Part shown: positions 10,794 through 21,479 of the stretch, piece by piece
How the letters are laid out: each line of letters begins with the position of its first letter
Numbering within the stretch: position 1 is the first letter of the stretch
DNA from: Dillenia suffruticosa
Taxonomy: Eukaryota > Streptophyta > Magnoliopsida > Dilleniales > Dilleniaceae
Reading direction: 5' to 3'
Length of the DNA stretch: 64,000 bases
Assembly (NCBI GenBank): GCA_033439265.1
Contig: JAVTVX010000018.1
Location: forward strand, 8,974,501 to 9,038,500
Made by a program: the position numbers and the translations under genes
Notes under the pieces: model-generated
Told to the model about the DNA's origin: nothing
The model's database searches: none
What the model saw: only the letters and a program-made list of their open reading frames with translations

Positions 10794-13700
10794 TATAAAC
10801 GTGGAGGACATGTTCGAACTTCACAAGGAAGATCAAGCACTTCCCCTTGTCCTTCCCCTTCGCCGTCCCCTTCCCCATGTCCTTCTGCTTCAGCCCCATC
10901 AGTTGCACCTTCACCTTCTGTGCAACAATCAAATGATGTGGGGGATACAAGTATAGAGCGAAACTTCATATCCGCTTTTGGAGATTCGTAAGTATTTAAT
11001 TTTAAAATTTTACTTCATTTGTTTATTTTATTTATATATATGGTTCTTTAATTTAACTTAATTATTTATCATTGGTCATAAAAAAAATTGTTTACATATA
11101 GATTCTCAGATCCAATATATGTGGTGCGTATTATAAATAAAATTGTTAATAATCATTGGGGAGGGATATCAATGAATTACACAAGCACGGAGAATGAAAC
11201 AAAGGAATTATGGTGGAGAGAATTTAAGGTAAATTTTATCTTTAAATTTATACATTAATTAAAATTTTTACCTTAATTAAGATAATTGTTTCTTTGTTTA
11301 TTGCAGCGGAGGTTTAGTTGGGCTGAATCAGAAGAGACTGAGATAAGAAGAAATTTCAAAAAAAAAAAGCTAGTGATCACATTCGAAATGTGATCAATAA
11401 AGCCAAAACAAATCGGAAGAAACCAAATTGCATCATGGAGGAAAATTGGCAAAGAATGTTGGCAATTTAGGAGTCGGACGATAGCAAAAAAAGAAGTGAG
11501 CAGAATAAAAGGAATAGATCTTGTAACTCCGGGCAAGCGTCTGCCACTTACGCGGGGGGGTCAATCAATGTGGATGAACATAGAAAAAGATTGGTAACTA
11601 TTTCAAACACTTATATTTTTATTTAATTCATTTAATTCTTTTTTACTATTTCATTATTATTGTTAACTTTAAATGATTCTTTTTTAAATTTTTTTTAGGC
11701 CAAGGAAAAGGGATTTGAGCCATCATATATCGACACTTTTGAGCGAACATTTCAAAAGAAGGACAACACTTGGAGTGGGGAGAGAGCAAAAGTAATATCG
11801 GTATGTAATTGAAACTTTGACAATTAAAATTACAATTCCATAGGCCTAGATTTCTCCTTCTCTTGCACGATAAATATACATGCATCTATTTTTTCCTTCC
11901 TTTTGATATAATCTAAATGGTCTTCCCTCCCCAAGCATACATTTTAATTTTGATTTTTATTAATCGAAGTAAATGCTTTTTGATTTTGCATCCATAGAAT
12001 CTTATGAGAGAAAAGGAGGAAAGGACATTTCGGTATGTTGGTGTTGGTATTTTAGTGTTGACTGATGGATTCCCATTGGTAATGGTAATGAGAAATTTTA
12101 TAGGCTAACCTAGGAGGTATGATCATGTTGTACCGGTAGATCTTTCCAGGTTTGGACCTAAGGAGTGATAATTATAAGTTTGGGTCTCATCATTTTTCTC
12201 TCAAATATCTTTCTGTTTCCCATAGGTTAATGTATCGAAAGTGTAGATGGATAGATTGATTTTTGGCTCTTCCCTTTGTGAAAATGACCAAAGAAAATGA
12301 CATATTTTGTTGGGGTTTTTCCCACCAAAGTTTGGTTCAATTCATCTGCTTTGGTGAATCCAGAATATTAACATGTTATCATTTCATGAATTATATAAAA
12401 ACTTGTGATCCTGTTAATAAATTTATTACTCAATTCGAACCATAATTTTTGTTTTAAGTGTTTCTAGCGTTAATGATTCCTTTCTTTCATATAATTGACA
12501 CTCAAAATTAGCTAGACAAGTCCCGGTTTGGAACAATTTCGTCAATCCCTAGCTTACTTGAAAAATAATCTTTATAAACTCCCAAATCAATTATATTACT
12601 CCCAAATCAATTATATTTGAGAATGGAACATATTCTCTTTCACTTTATCCTTTATATTGTCTAATTTTCTTGTACATATCAAAGGACCTTGATATTGTCT
12701 AATTTTCTTGTACATATAAAAGGAATCTGTCTCTCTCGATTGTTTATTTACCAATTTTGTAAGATAAAAAAGTGGTGCATAATAACCTTGACAATAATAT
12801 ATACGTGGGGTCTATGTTAAAAATAGTACAGTAAGTTCTCACTAAGTTCTTGAGAGAAGAAATTAGAACAGTAAGTTATTGTGAGAAAAAACTCATATCA
12901 GACACACGCCAATTCACCAATTCACCAATTCAGATTTCTTCTTTGGCCGTGGGCATAAGCCTCTTTAGCAACATTGTTTATATTATACTTTTTCTTTTGA
13001 CTTTTTAATTTATTTATTTTTTATTGATTTATTGCTTTGAAAATGACCGTGTATATATGGGATTTATTTAATTAGACAAACTCAAATTTTCAAATAAGGA
13101 GCACCGAACCACATGTAATTGACTTTTTTCTAATTTTAACACCACTATTGAAATCAAACCATGAAAAGAATAGTAAAAATGGGTAAAAATCATTGAAACT
13201 AAAAAAATCATATCAACCCAAAATTTGGATCAGAACCAAAACAACCATTTGAGAAAATTTTTTCAGTAAAAGTTAGTGTTATTGTCAAGTAGTATGGTGG
13301 TCATTTAATATGGTTGCAAAAGTTAGTGTTATTGTCAAATTGTCATAATGTCTAATGTGTTATGAATGAGTCAATCGAAGCTTAGATTTTCTGTAATTTT
13401 CTTTCTTAGCATAGCTACCAACCCATCAACCCGGTGCAAATTATTCTTTTAATTTATATATTTTTATGTATGATAAAACTTTTCTTATACTGATATATTT
13501 CCTTTAAAAGAGATAAATTTGAATTTTTTATATAATTTACCCCTAAAAAAATTCCAGCATAGTTTTGTCTATCATTATATATATATGATTATAGCATGAG
13601 TTAAGTACTTATAAGCACAATTTAGCTTAATTTAGTTTTCTGAATTATTCTCTCTAGCCATATATATATATATATATATATATATTATTATACTTGTTAG

Positions 13701-14330
13701 AAAAATAAAATGCAATTTCCTCGGCAAAAATTTGACTTTTCAGTTCTCTTTCTTTTTCTCTTGGTATAGTATAGTAGCTCTGACTTTTGAGTTCTCTTTC
13801 TCTTTCTCTTGGTATAGTATAGTAGCTCTGCCCATAATCATAACTTGAATCACTTGAGGCGATGGCATCAATGCAACAGCTTTTATTTCTATCAATTCTA
13901 TCATACGTGATTTAGTTGAATTCATAACCTTGTAATTGTTTTTTCTTACAGTTTTATTGTAAATTTTTTTGTCATAATAATACAGGAAAAATATAATGAA
14001 CTTTTGTTGACGAATTCAAGTAGTGCTGATCATGATCCCTTATCTGAGCCATCTGTTGATAGTATGGCTTTATGGTTAGAGGCATCTGGTGGGATAAAAA
14101 AGGGAAGAATTCTTGGGATGGGATCATTGAGCAGAATGTACACACTAGGTCCATCTTCTATACCAGGTCCATCTTCTACCGCGATGGCTTCAAGAAAAGA
14201 AATGCAACTAGATAAAGAAGTACATGACCTCAAAATGCAACTTGCATTGAAAGACGAAGAAATCAAAGCGCAACTTGCAAAAAAAGATGAAGAAATTAAA
14301 GAAATCAGACAATCTCTTGAGGTAACATAA
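10794..14330 (+). pseudogene. CACTA tnpA-like gene (Transposase_24 / Ptta-En-Spm family)
   Basis: This second CACTA gene encodes the TNPA-type protein that binds subterminal repeats. Inferred exons: 10794-10988 (Ser/Pro-rich start), 11102-11228, 11307-11593, 11699-11800 and 13986-14330. The last encodes KYNELL, SEPSVDSMALWLEASGG and a heptad-like coiled coil (LKMQLALKDEEIKAQ) to the TAA at 14328-14330. Exon order and junctions match CACTA-2 on the opposite strand. The third exon carries a frameshift in an A-run near 11360 and an in-frame TAG near 11469, so the copy is probably dead. The last intron is 2185 bp against 371 bp in CACTA-2, so extra DNA has entered it. Confidence 0.8.
11835..13980. 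other. About 1.8 kb of extra DNA in the last tnpA intron
   Basis: The sequence is AT-rich with no recognisable ORF. It holds small tandem duplications: a 21-bp CCCAAATCAATTATAT unit near 12580-12615, a TATTGTCTAATTTTCTTGTA unit near 12655-12720, and two 58-60 bp units with TTGGTATAGTATAGTAGCTC at about 13740-13829. I could not identify ends or target duplications. Confidence 0.45.
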
Positions 14331-14859
14331 AGACTTATTTTACAGCACCTCAATTTGGATGCAAGTCAATTTCTTCTGTCACAAAGTTAGGTTCCCCCTT
14401 CTTTGCCTGCTGATGACCCAAACGAAGACCAGAATGACTGACCCTTCTTTGCCCCCCTCCTGATGAAATGAACCTTCTTTGCCCCCCTCCTATCGATGAA
14501 ATGAAGACCAGGATAGTGAGATAATGAGTTGTGGATGAAGATCAAGATAACGACTTAGTGGGTGGTCGGTCGTATATTATCTGGATGTTTTATATTTCAC
14601 TATATTTATATTTATTTGATTGCAGTATAGTGTAGTGCAGTGTAATTTGAAATTATTAATTATATATTATCATGTTGACATTTTCATTTTGGAGTTCCAA
14701 AATATATATTTTGGTTGGAATGAATTTTTTTTTGATTTTTGTATGGTTTATTAGTTGAATTGGATATTGATGAGTTATTGGTTGGATTGTAAATAATATG
14801 GATAACATTTTTTTAATTAATAGGCCAAAATATGATTAAATAACAAAATTTATTTTTTA

Positions 14860-15361
14860 TTAAAATCCGTCGCTAAATTTGTGGCTAAATTTAGCCTGGA
14901 AAAAATATTCGTCCCTAAATCAGAAGAAATCCCCAAAAGAAATTCGTCGCTAAATCTTAAAAAATATATCCATTTTTAAATTTAGCGACGGATTTTAGCG
15001 ACGAAACTTATCCGTCCCAAACAAAATTTTAGCGAGGAATTATTATAGCCAAATTAGCGACGAATTTTAGCGACATATTTTTGTCGCTAAATTGGCGATG
15101 GATTTTGGCGACGAAATATTTTTGTCGCTAAAATAGCGACAAAAATTAGCGATGAAAAGTTTTTTGTAACTAAATTAGCGACGGATTTTAGCGACAAAAA
15201 TATTTGTCGCTAAATTAGGGGCGAAAATATTTTTGTCCCTAAATTGGCGATGAATCCGTCGCTTTTGTCGCTAAATTTTTGCGACGCGTCATTAGCGATG
15301 AAAATTTTTTTGAGTTTTTTGTCCCTAAATTCGTCGCTAAAATGGGTTTTTTTTTGTAGTG
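14860..15361. repeat. CACTA-1 subterminal array and terminal inverted repeat
   Basis: Roughly 500 bp of short direct and inverted copies of TTAGCGACGAATTTTAGCGAC-like units, ending in the CACTA terminus at 15361. Such arrays are the TNPA binding platform in CACTA elements. The next three bases (ATT) would be the target duplication, but the partner end is lost. Confidence 0.85.
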
Positions 15362-15532
15362 ATTGTGGATTGACTATATTGTACAAGTAAGTTAGATTGG
15401 GGAGTATCTGAGTATAGATTTAAAGAGTCACCATTGTCATTTGAACTACAATATGTAAAAAGGTCAAACTAGAGCAGTTCAAGAGAAGGGTTAATAAAAA
15501 CAAGTTTTGATTAAGTATATGGAATTGGAGAG
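15362..15532. other. Short spacer
   Basis: About 170 bp between CACTA-1 and the SIRE-like solo LTR. I see nothing recognisable. Confidence 0.5.
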
Positions 15533-17388
15533 TGTAAGACTGTATGTAATAACCTAGAGGGAGATGAATAGGTTATTTAGAAAATTTTTGGTTTTTTAAT
15601 AATCAAAAGAGATTAATATCAAAAATTAAGAAAATAGGGGATGAGAGACAGAAAGAAAGAGGAAACATAATGTTTAGAGTAGTTCGACCTCTCTAGTGTA
15701 CGTTCACTCCCAAACTTCAGCTGGATTTCTAATCCACTATTTTACAAAATAGTACAACTAACTAAATTTTCAAGTGGTAGTAAGATCTTATAAGTGTTTT
15801 CTCTCAACACTCTACACTTATCTTTTTTCTAGGAACAAGCAAACCCAAACTTTCACTCGATAGTAGCTAAACCCAGATCAAGAAGACCCAATCTTCTAAT
15901 CTTTACAAAGATCGAAAGATTTACACTTCGAATGTAAACGTTACAAGCTCTAAACAAAAATACAATAGAGAACAAAGAAAATAGAGGATGAATGATTAAG
16001 TTTATTAGATTCTTTGATAATTCAAAAGTTGTTCTTCATCCATTAAGCACCAATAATGACATTAAATGCATCACAGAAGCTGTTGGAAGTAGTTGAACCT
16101 CCATTTAATTTTCAAATAGATTTTTCTAAACATTTAGTCATTATTCAAAATGTGTCGACTTATTAAAGCTTTAGGTCGACTTATCTTTGAATTCTAGCTT
16201 GTTCAAGTCGACTTTATGTGAAGGTAAGTTGAGTTACTTGCATTCTATGAAAGTGTTATATTGGCTTGTGCTTCTCATGGGTCTACTTGTGCATTCATAA
16301 GTCACGTTAAAAATGTTATTAAGTTGACATTGATAGTTAAAATTTGTACCTGGGGTTGACGTGTCCTTACCCTTAATCGGCTTTACAAATGATGGTAAGT
16401 TGACTCATATTTGTTTTAGGTTGATTTAATATGTTTTTTAAAAAAACAAGTTTTTTAGAGCATGCTAGTCCAGGTTGACTTGTAATTTAGCTAAGTCAAC
16501 TTAATATGTTTTGGCATTTAGGTCAGGTTGTTTTGTGTCTTTATTAGGTCAACTTGTCTACCCTATAGGTTGATCTTTATGTCGCCTTACAAATCTTAGT
16601 AAGTTAACTTATTCATTCCTAGCTCAACTCAATTTTGTTGTAGACTTGTGTTTCCGAGAGCCATCTTGTTCAGGTTGACTCAATATAATTCTAGGTCGAG
16701 TTATCTTTCTTCCTAAGTTGAATTGCTCTCTTCCTAAGTCAATTTGGTGCTTTTCATACTTAAAAAATTTTTGAGTAATTTTCCCATGCTAACTCCTCAA
16801 TGTAATGAGTTGACTTAGTTTGAAACGACTTAGTCTAAATCTAGATTGACTTGACTAAATCCTAGGTTGACTCATCTATAAAACTTGAGGGTCAACTTAA
16901 CTTAGATTTATTCAAAAGGGTAGGTCACGTTGATCTTGGTCTGGTCAACTCATAGTTGTGTTGTCTTAGGTTCAGGTTGACTTGTTAATTTGGTAGGCCA
17001 ACTTGAAATTCTACAGACTTAGGCTTCTGAGACTTATATTCCTTAGGTCAACCTGGTCTCTTGTGTAGGTCCACTTGATGTTCAGTAGATTTGGGTTTCT
17101 GAGGCTTATATTCCTCAGGTCGAGCTATCCACTTCCTCTAGTCGAATTGTGATGTTCCATACTTAGTTCTTTTTTAAATTTTGAATCCTAGGTCAACAAG
17201 GCAGCAAGGTTCGGTTAACTTGATGATCTAATAGGTCAATTTATACCAAAGGTAGGTCAACGTTCTTACTTGGCTTTAAGGCAATTCAAATGTTCAAGTC
17301 GACTTGCTTATAATGCACTTGGTTCTGACAATGTTTTTGAACTTCTAGAATCATTTTTAATTAGCTCTAATTGATTTTAATTACTTTT
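15533..17388 (-). repeat. SIRE-like solo LTR, minus orientation (larger part)
   Basis: The reverse complement of about 15640-15900 aligns by eye with the R/U5 region of the SIRE-A LTR (GATCAAGAAGA, GGTCTTCTTGATCTGGG, AAATAGTGGATTA). The remaining 30 bp of the LTR lies at 28973-29002 (ending ATTCAACA), because SIRE-A inserted near the LTR start. No PBS, PPT or coding sequence adjoins it, so it is solo. Flanks GAGAG (15528-15532) and TAGAG (29003-29007) match at four of five bases and may be its target duplication. About 16130-17330 is densely packed with AGGTTGACTTG/AAGTCGACTT-type words. Confidence 0.75.
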
Positions 17389-19683
17389 TGTTGTCAAAAT
17401 GAGTTTCATGATGAGTAAATGATGAGCTTAAGTGTATTATGTTGAAAAAAATGTGTTCGACTAGTGAAAGATTGAATTAAGTGGAGTTAGAATTAATTTT
17501 GGTTTGATTCAAAATAGTTAGGCAATTCAAAGTAGAAACATAGTCGACTATACTATAATGACAATCGATTTGCTTAATGTACAAAAGCCTAAGTTAAAGT
17601 CTGGCATAGTGCGCATGTCAATTAGCTCTAAGACCTAGTCGACTCACATGGTTAGCTTAACAAAATGAATGAATTTTCAAAATGGTAACAATCGGACAAT
17701 ATCGATCGAAATGAGAATAGGACACATTATAGTTGATCACGTATAAGCTCAAGTCGACTTACACTCTTGATACACAGACAAGCTCAAGCAAGTTAGGCCA
17801 TACACATATGTTAGCTCACTAAACAGATGACATTGCACATGAGACATGGATTGTGGCACACACCAGAAGCAAGGATGCATGTCACAATATAAGCAAGACA
17901 CATACCACTACACCATATTACACATACATGTAGGCACTAGTCAACTTGCTTTGAGTACCAAGTCGACTTACTTGCTTAAAGTATAGAACAACTAAGTAAC
18001 CACATGGTTGAATTGGGATAGTTGGATGATGAGAAGTGCTAAGGACATAAATTAGGTCATGTAACATTAAGGCTAGTCAACTTGCATACTAGTGGCATTC
18101 GATTCATACATTGAGAAAGGCTTTTGGTTTGCCAAAAAAGGACTGAGCCACTGAGAAAGGACTAAGCCATAAGCACTAAGAATGATGCACATACACTGCA
18201 TAAGCATGACATTAGCTTAGCTTGAGTATGGCATTAGTATGGCACGAGCACTGCATTAGCATCCCGCTAACACAACACAAGCATTGCACGAGCATTGGCA
18301 TGACACAAGTCATATGCCACAAACTACTGCATTAGACCACAACACACATGATCATACTAGGCAAATGGCTAATTTGACTTGCAGTTTATCTTAGTCGACT
18401 CACCACTTCATGACTTAGAAATATTCTAAGTATGGAGGTGAGGTGCCGACACCAAGAGGTTTGGGTCTCGATACTCCCATGTTTGAAACATAGGCAAGTC
18501 AACTACCATAGAGGTGGAATTTGACTTGCATATATATTGCTCAACACAGAACACTTCAAAAGCCTAAGGACATAAGCAACCTTAGAGCATGATGCCTCAT
18601 GATACATGTCAAATGTCCAAAGCATTATGCTACAAGCACTGAGCCATCCTGTGCATGCACAATTCACATATACTAATGCTGGTTCGAGTGTCAAGTTGAC
18701 TCATCAGAATGAGAAAGTTGAGCTCAAAATATGAATACCAATTCTCAGCATAGTTCAAGTCCAAGACCTGACTAAGCCATAAAAGTAGTTGACTTGCATG
18801 GTTAAGGGAAGTTGACTCACTCAAGCGCTGAAAGGAAAAATAGCCAAGCATAGTAATGAGTATCAATCCTTGAGGTTTAAAGTACTGGTACTTGGAACTA
18901 TTTACCAAACTAAGCTAGGAAGCAGTTGACTAGGAAGGTAGAGGTAGTCGACTTACTCATGGAGCAATACCAGCAAAATTCAAAATTGTAGTCGTCTGGC
19001 TTCAAGAAGTTGCTGACTATCACATGAGTAACAGCTAATTTTCAGAAAAGTTGTTCAAGCATTTAATGAGTCTCAACAACCTTTGAATGGCTAGTTCCAA
19101 CATTAAATGAGGTCCAACGGTCAGAACATCTTGAGAGTCTATAAATACAACTACTATTGAAGATCAAATAATCTTTTGGAAGCATTAAAACCATCTATTG
19201 TACATTTAACACTCTTGCTCTTTTGTGTCTTTACATTTTAGAGTTATGTTTATTTTATGGCTGTAAAAGTCTTAAGCAGAGCTATAAGGCTCAAGTGTGT
19301 ATTTATCTCTTTTCTCATAATCTTGTAAAAGATCAAGAAGAGAGGTCTTCTTAATCTGGGTTGTATTGTTGAGTGAGAAAGAGTTGGGATTTGCTAGAGC
19401 TAAGAAGTCTAATAAAGTGTTTTGGGAGCAACACTTGTAAGGTGTAACTAGGATATTCAAAATCTAGATGTTTGTACTATTTGTATATCAAATAGTGGAT
19501 TACAAACCCCAGATATATCCTGAGAGTAGATGTATACAAGGAATGTGGAATTACTATAAAAATTGTGTATCGAACATTCTTCTCCCTCATTCTGTAAAAT
19601 TTGTCTAAGATTTTGAAAACCCATAAAATTGCCAAACAACCTATTCACCCATCTTGTCTGGATTGTTAGACCTTAGTTTTTCA
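17389..19683 (+). repeat. SIRE-A 5' LTR
   Basis: It begins TGTTGTCAAAATGAG and ends TTTTTCA. It is alignable along its length with the 3' LTR, with many substitutions visible by eye. It carries about seven GTCGAC hexamers and about eleven TTGAC/GTCAA pentamers, more than chance for 2.3 kb. Confidence 0.9.
19140..19147 (+). promoter_or_regulatory. TATA box of SIRE-A 5' LTR
   Basis: TATAAATA in the context GAGTCTATAAATACAACTAC. The 3' LTR has the same element at 28464-28471. This is the likely start region for the genomic transcript. Confidence 0.7.
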
Positions 19684-19685
19684 AT

Positions 19686-19697
19686 TGGTATCAGAGC
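19686..19697 (+). promoter_or_regulatory. SIRE-A primer binding site
   Basis: TGGTATCAGAGC, complementary to the 3' end of initiator tRNA-Met, lies two bases after the 5' LTR end. Confidence 0.9.
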
Positions 19698-19716
19698 GGG
19701 TGTGTTGAAAAGAGCT

Positions 19717-21450
19717 TATTAGTTTCAACACTAAAGATTCGACAAGGGATTGGATGGGGATAGTGTACTATTTGAAGCCTGCTCTACAAACAGTGCACCT
19801 TTCATCAATCGTAGCAACTATAGCTACTGGAAACAAAGAATATGGAATTTCATTATTGGATAAGATGAAACCACATGGGAAATCATTGAAAAAGGCATTG
19901 AGTTCCCAATAAAGGTAGATGGTGTCCGAGTACCTATCAAAATGAAGAACATGACACCAGAGGAGAAGAAAGCTTGTAGAGCTAACTATAAAGCTGTAAA
20001 TCTACTTCACCTGGCATTGAGCTTGAATGAGTACAACAGAGTGTCATCATGTATCATAGCTAAAGAAATTTGAGAAAGGCTCAAGGCAACATACGAAGGC
20101 ACTCACTAAGTAAGAAAGAACGAGGTTAGGATGCTGAAGTAGGAGTATGAGGCCTTCAAAATGAAAAAAAGGGGAATCTGTTCGAGACATGATTACCCAC
20201 TTCAACAAGACATGTACCGATTTCAACCAAAAATAAATAAATAAAATGACCTCTGAGTTAAAATAATTTTGAAAGTGATGCCCATTTGTCGTGGGTTGGA
20301 CCCGCGACAAGCTATATGGCGGGTTGAACCCGTGACATAGTGTCGTGTCGCCATATCAAAGGATATAGCGAGTCGGGGCTCCAAGATGTAACACAGGGTT
20401 TCGCATCTCCAAGACGCAACATCCCCTGCTTGCAACGCTCCTCTCGCTCCCGTGGCACTCTACCGCAAAGAGGGAGGAGTGCCCCATGGAGGGAGAGAGA
20501 GAGAGACAAGTGCCACGGGGGAAAGAGGGAGGACTGCCGTAGGGGGAGGGAGGGAGGGAGGACTGTCGTGGGGGGAGAGAGAGAGAGAGCGGCAGGGGGA
20601 GAGAGAGGAAAGGAGGACTACCACGGAGGGAGGGAGGGAGGAGAGCTAGAGAGAGAGAGCTGCGGGTGGAGGATGGATGGAGGGAGGGAGAGAGGAGTGC
20701 CGCGGGCGGTAGAGGGAGAGAGAGAGCCGTATAGGGGAGGGACGAAGAGAGCAGCAGACGAAGGAGTATCGCGGGTGGCGGGGAGAACCCATGTCACGGG
20801 TTCAAGACGCGACACAGGATGTCACGGGTTAAACCCGCGACATATAGGGGTTAGAAACGGAATTAATTTCTATTAGAGATTGTTTTAAAAAAAATTGGTA
20901 TATATCCATACATGTCTCCACTTTAACACCATAACCAATAAGTTTAGACAGTTGGGAAATGGCATATCTAAGGAAGACATGGTTGATAAGGTGCTGATGT
21001 GCCTGCTTAAAGCTTGTGAGCCTAAGGTCATTGCAAGTGAGGAATAAAGATTCTAGAGACACCTACGATGGATCAATTGGTAGGGTCACTTATAATGCAT
21101 GAAATGAAAATAAACAACAAAGGAACAATGAGTGAAATCAAAGGAAAGATAGTGGCTCTTAAAGCAGAGAGTGAAAAAAGTACCTCGGACAGTGAAGAAG
21201 AAGATGAGAAAGATATGGCTTTGCTCACCAGAAAATTTAGAAGGTTCATGATGAAAAGAAGGAGGAACAAAGGCAAGCCAGGATTCAAAAAGCCAAAGAA
21301 GAAGGATGAAGTTCGGTGCTATGAATATAAGAAATTGGGGCACATCAAGGCAGAATGTGCTCAACTCAAGAAAATTAACAAGAAAGACAAGAAGGGAAAG
21401 AAGAAAAGGCATTGGCTATTTGGAGTGATGAGGATAACAACTCTTTAGGA
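19717..21450 (+). pseudogene. SIRE-A gag pseudogene
   Basis: Copia gag nucleocapsid precursor. The first segment has the N-terminal copia gag motif (NYSYWKQRIW, then TWEIIEKG), with a TAA at 19861-19863 where the family usually has a polar residue such as Gln. A frameshift lies in an A-run at about 20163-20169. The gene is then split by the insertion at about 20236-20900. It resumes with INKFRQLGNGISKEDMVDKV, and after another frameshift near 21050 continues MDQLVGSL to the zinc knuckle at about 21317-21360. The knuckle reads CYEYKKLGHIKAEC: its second cysteine is tyrosine. Non-functional. Confidence 0.85.
20236..20900. mobile_element. GC/GA-rich insertion with paired palindromes, unknown class
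   Basis: This sequence interrupts SIRE-A gag and is absent from the family frame. It contains four near-palindromes of the form GTCRCGGGTTNAACCCGYGAC: two at the left (20288-20308, 20318-20336) and two at the right (20793-20813, 20821-20841). Between them lie imperfect GA-rich repeats (GAGGACTGCCGT, GGGAGGGAGGG). The 178-aa ORF across it is Arg/Glu/Gly low complexity. Exact ends and target duplication are unclear. Confidence 0.55.
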
Positions 21451-21479
21451 GAGGAACCCGTGACTTGTTGGGACCTATT

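Larger units (their letters stand above)
8640..15361 (+). mobile_element. CACTA-1: 5'-truncated CACTA (En/Spm) transposon
   Basis: It contains the 3' half of a tnp2 transposase gene, a tnpA-like gene and a terminal array that ends TTTTTTTTTGTAGTG at 15361, the reverse complement of the CACTACAAAAA terminus. The left end is missing: its sequence begins mid-codon in tnp2 directly after the Copia-1 LTR. The simplest history is that Copia-1 inserted in tnp2 and a later deletion removed the 5' halves of both elements. Confidence 0.85.

Noticed and set aside
16130-19030. Regularly recurring short motif, considered as a CRISPR array or satellite
   Set aside because: Units vary in sequence, orientation and spacing, lie inside eukaryotic LTRs, and have no fixed repeat-spacer pattern.
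20340-20876. 178-aa ORF in the gag insertion
   Set aside because: Arg/Gly/Glu low complexity from GA-rich repeats, open only because stop codons are rare in such sequence.
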